Origin: Thiotrichaceae bacterium | GTDB lineage: Bacteria; Pseudomonadota; Gammaproteobacteria; Thiotrichales; Thiotrichaceae | NCBI GenBank assembly: GCA_026992705.1 | Contig: JALWYT010000237.1 | Location: forward strand, 1 to 15,519 | Reading direction: 5' to 3' | DNA length: 15,519 nucleotides | In this document: positions 14,279 to 15,519 of the stretch, piece after piece | Layout: each line of letters starts with the position of its first letter | Numbering within the stretch: position 1 is the first letter of the stretch | The notes under the pieces: model-generated | Seen by the model: only the letters and a program-made list of their open reading frames with translations | Database searches by the model: none | What the model was told of the DNA's origin: nothing | Made by a program: the position numbers and the translations under genes

Positions 14279-15045
14279 ATATTCTCCTACTCGGCGGAAC
14301 CTCAGATGCCATTACACTCACCAAAAGACTACTTGAATTTAATGTTAATCTAATTTACAGTATTGCGGGTATTGTTCGTCAACCACAACTCAACTGCCGT
14401 ATTCACAGCGGAGGCTTTCAAGGCAAACTCGCCGACTACCTACAGCAACAGCATATTAACATGCTAATAGATGCCACACATCCCTACGCTGTCAATATCA
14501 GTCAACAAGCTAATCAAGCATGTACCACGACAGCAACCCCCTATTTACAATATATTCGCCCCGCTTGGCAGCCAAAAAAAAATGATAACTGGATAAGCTT
14601 CGACACAATCGATTCACTACTTGAGCATCTAAAACCTTATAAAAACCCTTTCTTTACACTAGGGCAAAAGCCCATTGACTACCTAGATAAAATTCCAGAT
14701 AAACAATACTGGTTAATTCGAACTGCAACACAATCCAACCTCAAACACCCAAGAGCTAGCATCATTAAACAAATTGGTAGCCTCAAAATCTCAGATGAAC
14801 TAGAACTATTCAAGCAATATCAAATAGATACCTTAATTTGTAAAAATAGTGGTAGTGGTAAAGTATCAGCCAAATTATCTATTGCAAGACGGTTAAACTT
14901 ACCTGTTTTTATGCAAAATCGTCCCAGTGAAAAAGTCCAAGGATATTATTTTTCTAATATTAACGATATTATTAAGATAATTTCCAGAGAGAAAATATAT
15001 TCCTCATCCCCATGTACCGCTTCAAAATTTAGGGGAATATGTTAG
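14275..15045 (+). CDS. cobK: (cobalt-)precorrin-6A reductase CobK/CbiJ
   Basis: 256 residues (family about 250-260). It reduces the macrocycle of (cobalt-)precorrin-6A with a pyridine nucleotide. The N-terminus MNILLLGGTSDA carries the nucleotide-binding GGTSDA (7-12); GGFQG (46-50), DATHPYA (66-72), a short IRPAW block and CKNSGSGKVSAKLSIARRLNLPV near the C-terminus are the family motifs. It directly follows cbiD (ATGA overlap). The final 15 or so residues after the last conserved helix (YSSSPCTASKFRGIC) look unconserved. The stop is one base from the stop of the facing esterase gene, so the end may have been trimmed or extended by a past rearrangement. Confidence 0.9.
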   Translation: MNILLLGGTSDAITLTKRLLEFNVNLIYSIAGIVRQPQLNCRIHSGGFQGKLADYLQQQHINMLIDATHPYAVNISQQANQACTTTATPYLQYIRPAWQPKKNDNWISFDTIDSLLEHLKPYKNPFFTLGQKPIDYLDKIPDKQYWLIRTATQSNLKHPRASIIKQIGSLKISDELELFKQYQIDTLICKNSGSGKVSAKLSIARRLNLPVFMQNRPSEKVQGYYFSNINDIIKIISREKIYSSSPCTASKFRGIC

Positions 15046-15046
15046 A

Positions 15047-15519
15047 TTAAAACAACCTGTCTACCAACCAACGACTAATATCCTGTATTTCATCCGCACA
15101 AACTGAGTGCTGTATTGGGTAATCACGCACGGTGACTTCAAAATCTTTGTCTTTTAGTGCTTGCCGATAACGCACGCTACTGCTGTGGGGGACAACTGCG
15201 TCATCTGTGCCGTGTGCGGAGAAGATGGCTAATTGCTTATGTTCTTCATCCACATCGCTTAACAGGTCATCGCTAAATGGCATATAGGTTGATAATGCCA
15301 TAACGCCTGCCAATATTTTGGGGAATAGCAAAGCTGCATACAGAGCAATAACACCGCCTTGAGAAAACCCAGCTAAAAGAATTTTGCTTGGATCAATGCC
15401 TAGCTCGAGTTGTTGCTCAATAATTTTATTGATCATTTGCACCGATGCTAAAACATCTTCTTGCTTGCTTGAAATATCATCATCAAGATTCATTGATAAG
15501 ATGTCATACCATGCTCGCA
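15047..15519 (-). CDS. carboxylesterase / acyl-protein thioesterase-like hydrolase (partial)
   Basis: C-terminal 157 complete codons; the gene runs off the right edge. The frame reads back from an internal ATG at 15493 through RAWYDILSM, and RAWYD is the usual family sequence, so that ATG is not the start. It is an alpha/beta-hydrolase of the phospholipase/carboxylesterase family (PF02230 type): nucleophile elbow GFSQGG, catalytic Asp in HGTDDAVVP and His in PIQHSV. Members hydrolyse short acyl esters or thioesters in the cytoplasm. The true substrate cannot be told. It converges on cobK with a single base between the two stop codons and no terminator hairpin. Confidence 0.9.
   Translation of the reverse strand, partial: RAWYDILSMNLDDDISSKQEDVLASVQMINKIIEQQLELGIDPSKILLAGFSQGGVIALYAALLFPKILAGVMALSTYMPFSDDLLSDVDEEHKQLAIFSAHGTDDAVVPHSSSVRYRQALKDKDFEVTVRDYPIQHSVCADEIQDISRWLVDRLF

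Noticed and set aside
14990..15045. Frameshift at the end of cobK
   Set aside because: The tail looks unconserved, but all cobK core motifs are upstream and the frame is open to a proper stop. A frameshift cannot be supported without an alignment.

Overview
The window is chromosomal DNA from an AT-rich gammaproteobacterium. The gene order trpB-trpA-accD-folC-dedD-cvpA-purF, a fimV end at the left edge and a cmoM tRNA methyltransferase all fit Pseudomonadales-like gammaproteobacteria. I cannot name a genus from the sequence alone.

Layout. 1-134 is the 3' end of a FimV-like gene. 278-3498 is a tightly packed + strand run: a secreted TraB/GumN-family protein, then cbiG, cobJ (cbiH) and cobM (cbiF), three corrin-ring enzymes. 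3590-4366 is a DUF2189-type membrane protein with its own strong ribosome binding site and a downstream hairpin terminator. cmoM (4479-5249, minus strand) faces it. 5250-5665 has no gene and is almost filled by two nested palindromic insertion elements. Then come trpB and trpA (5666-7695), a second copy of one of those elements, accD-folC (7911-10035), dedD-cvpA (10082-11556), a terminator plus promoter gap, and purF-cbiD-cobK (11706-15045). The right edge holds the C-terminal part of a carboxylesterase/acyl-protein-thioesterase-like gene on the minus strand.

Function. Two cobalamin blocks (cbiG-cobJ-cobM and cbiD-cobK) flank a conserved block of tryptophan, fatty-acid, folate and purine genes. 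CbiG and CbiD indicate the cobalt-early ('anaerobic') route, and together the five genes cover consecutive steps from precorrin-3 to precorrin-6A reduction. cbiE/cbiT, cbiC, cbiL and the late genes are not here. truA and trpF, which often sit between fimV and the trp/accD block in related bacteria, are also absent.

Most notable find. A small non-autonomous mobile element (MITE) is present twice (5454-5611 and 7727-7861). Each copy has 13-bp terminal inverted repeats of the type GTAACTACTCYGT, a long internal palindrome, and its own perfect 8-bp target-site duplication (AAATTAAT and GCTGTATC). GTAA ends with 8-bp duplications resemble the IS66 family. The first copy has landed inside the right arm of a different palindromic element (5310-5633) that is flanked by TA. 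The two MITE copies differ by a compensatory base-pair change in the stem and by a 23-bp deletion between short direct repeats. A 16-bp fragment of the same family lies next to the second copy.
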